Positions 63,796-64,000 of a DNA stretch of 64,000 bases are shown piece after piece. Each line of letters starts with the position of its first letter. Within the stretch, counting starts at the first letter, position 1. The notes below the pieces were generated by a model, which saw only the letters and a list, made by a program, of their open reading frames with translations, was not told the DNA's origin and did no database searches. The DNA comes from Glycomyces algeriensis. GTDB lineage: Bacteria > Actinomycetota > Actinomycetes > Mycobacteriales > Micromonosporaceae. A program made the translations under genes and the position numbers. The DNA is taken from assembly GCF_027622855.1 (NCBI RefSeq), contig NZ_JAPZVR010000002.1:308605-372604 (forward strand). The letters are read 5' to 3'.

Positions 63796-63896
63796 GCCGC
63801 GAACACGCCGGAGGATCGGTCCACGGAAGTGATCTGCATCGCTTACGTCGAATTTACGTGAACCGGATTGTCGGGCCCCTTCCGCACAGTTGATCC

Positions 63897-64000
63897 ATGT
63901 TCGACGCAACACAACCAGAAATCGCATACCTCGTCGGCCTACTCCAGGCCGACGGCTCGCACCACGGATACCTCGACGGCAAAGGCAAGGTCACGCTTGA
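63897..64000 (+). CDS. LAGLIDADG-type homing-endonuclease-like protein (partial)
   Basis: The first 34 codons of a gene cut by the window end. YLVGLLQADGSHHGYLDGKG is the LAGLIDADG motif and its following beta strand. Codon use is less GC-biased than that of the neighbours. In actinomycetes such proteins occur as free-standing endonucleases or transcription-factor-like homologues. No intein or intron context is visible. Confidence 0.7.
   Translation, partial: MFDATQPEIAYLVGLLQADGSHHGYLDGKGKVTL

Overview
The window is chromosomal DNA from a very GC-rich actinomycete. GTG and TTG starts are common. Many genes belong to families typical of Actinomycetota: DUF3040, DUF4191, the TIGR02234 Trp-associated membrane protein, TIGR03085, DUF1023 hydrolase, gluABCD, and a 180-kDa-class NAD-glutamate dehydrogenase. 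Genus cannot be proved from sequence alone; a Glycomycetales-like or related filamentous actinomycete is a guess. No rRNA, tRNA, CRISPR array, insertion sequence or prophage was seen.

Layout. 0-9 kb: asnB, a LuxR-type two-component pair, purC, lipA with its DUF4191 neighbour, DUF3040 and dinB. 9-17.7 kb: an alkaline-phosphatase-superfamily phosphodiesterase, a second two-component pair, a methyltransferase, a TIGR03085 protein, then a minus-strand operon of a GNAT enzyme, an ATPase-less DUF234-like protein, a GDP-mannose 3,5-epimerase homologue and a WecG/TagA/CpsF glycosyltransferase. 17.9-24.9 kb: FAD monooxygenase, lgt and hisI-TIGR02234-trpC-trpB-trpA, with no trpE at its usual place, followed by a RibD_C reductase. 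25-34 kb: BCCT transporter, two quinone/alcohol-type reductases around a GlxA-type regulator, and a pair of half-size ABC exporters. 34.8-45.8 kb: hisF, a TetR/membrane-protein operon with twin operators, a CooC-like ATPase with a small partner, gluABCD glutamate uptake, lipB, a secreted or anchored hydrolase, and a lone ABC ATPase. 46-55 kb: an ABC ATPase/permease pair, a ROK regulator and the giant NAD-glutamate dehydrogenase. 55-59.3 kb: the DUF4178-DUF2617-DUF4247-DUF350-spermidine-synthase-like cluster. 59.3-64 kb: a TetR/Lnt-like operon, an MFS drug exporter with divergent TetR, and the start of a LAGLIDADG protein cut by the window end.

The most distinctive part is between the genes. 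At least six copies of a dispersed intergenic repeat share a head (TGTCGTACCC, a short gap, TGTCAGGGT) and carry one of two tails. Four short tandem arrays lie in intergenic DNA, three of them sharing a GGCTC core. At four places the 3' end of a gene, including its stop codon, forms the last unit of a longer degenerate tandem repeat running into the downstream spacer. Three stretches of almost pure G and C homopolymer (1-63, 30245-30339, 40271-40423) look like sequencing or assembly artefacts.

How the genes fit together. Glutamate uptake (gluABCD) and oxidation (gdh) are both here. Lipoate synthesis (lipA, lipB) is split over 37 kb. Trp/His genes are partly clustered. The best candidate for an under-described system is the polyamine-synthase-like/DUF350 membrane cluster at 55-59 kb.
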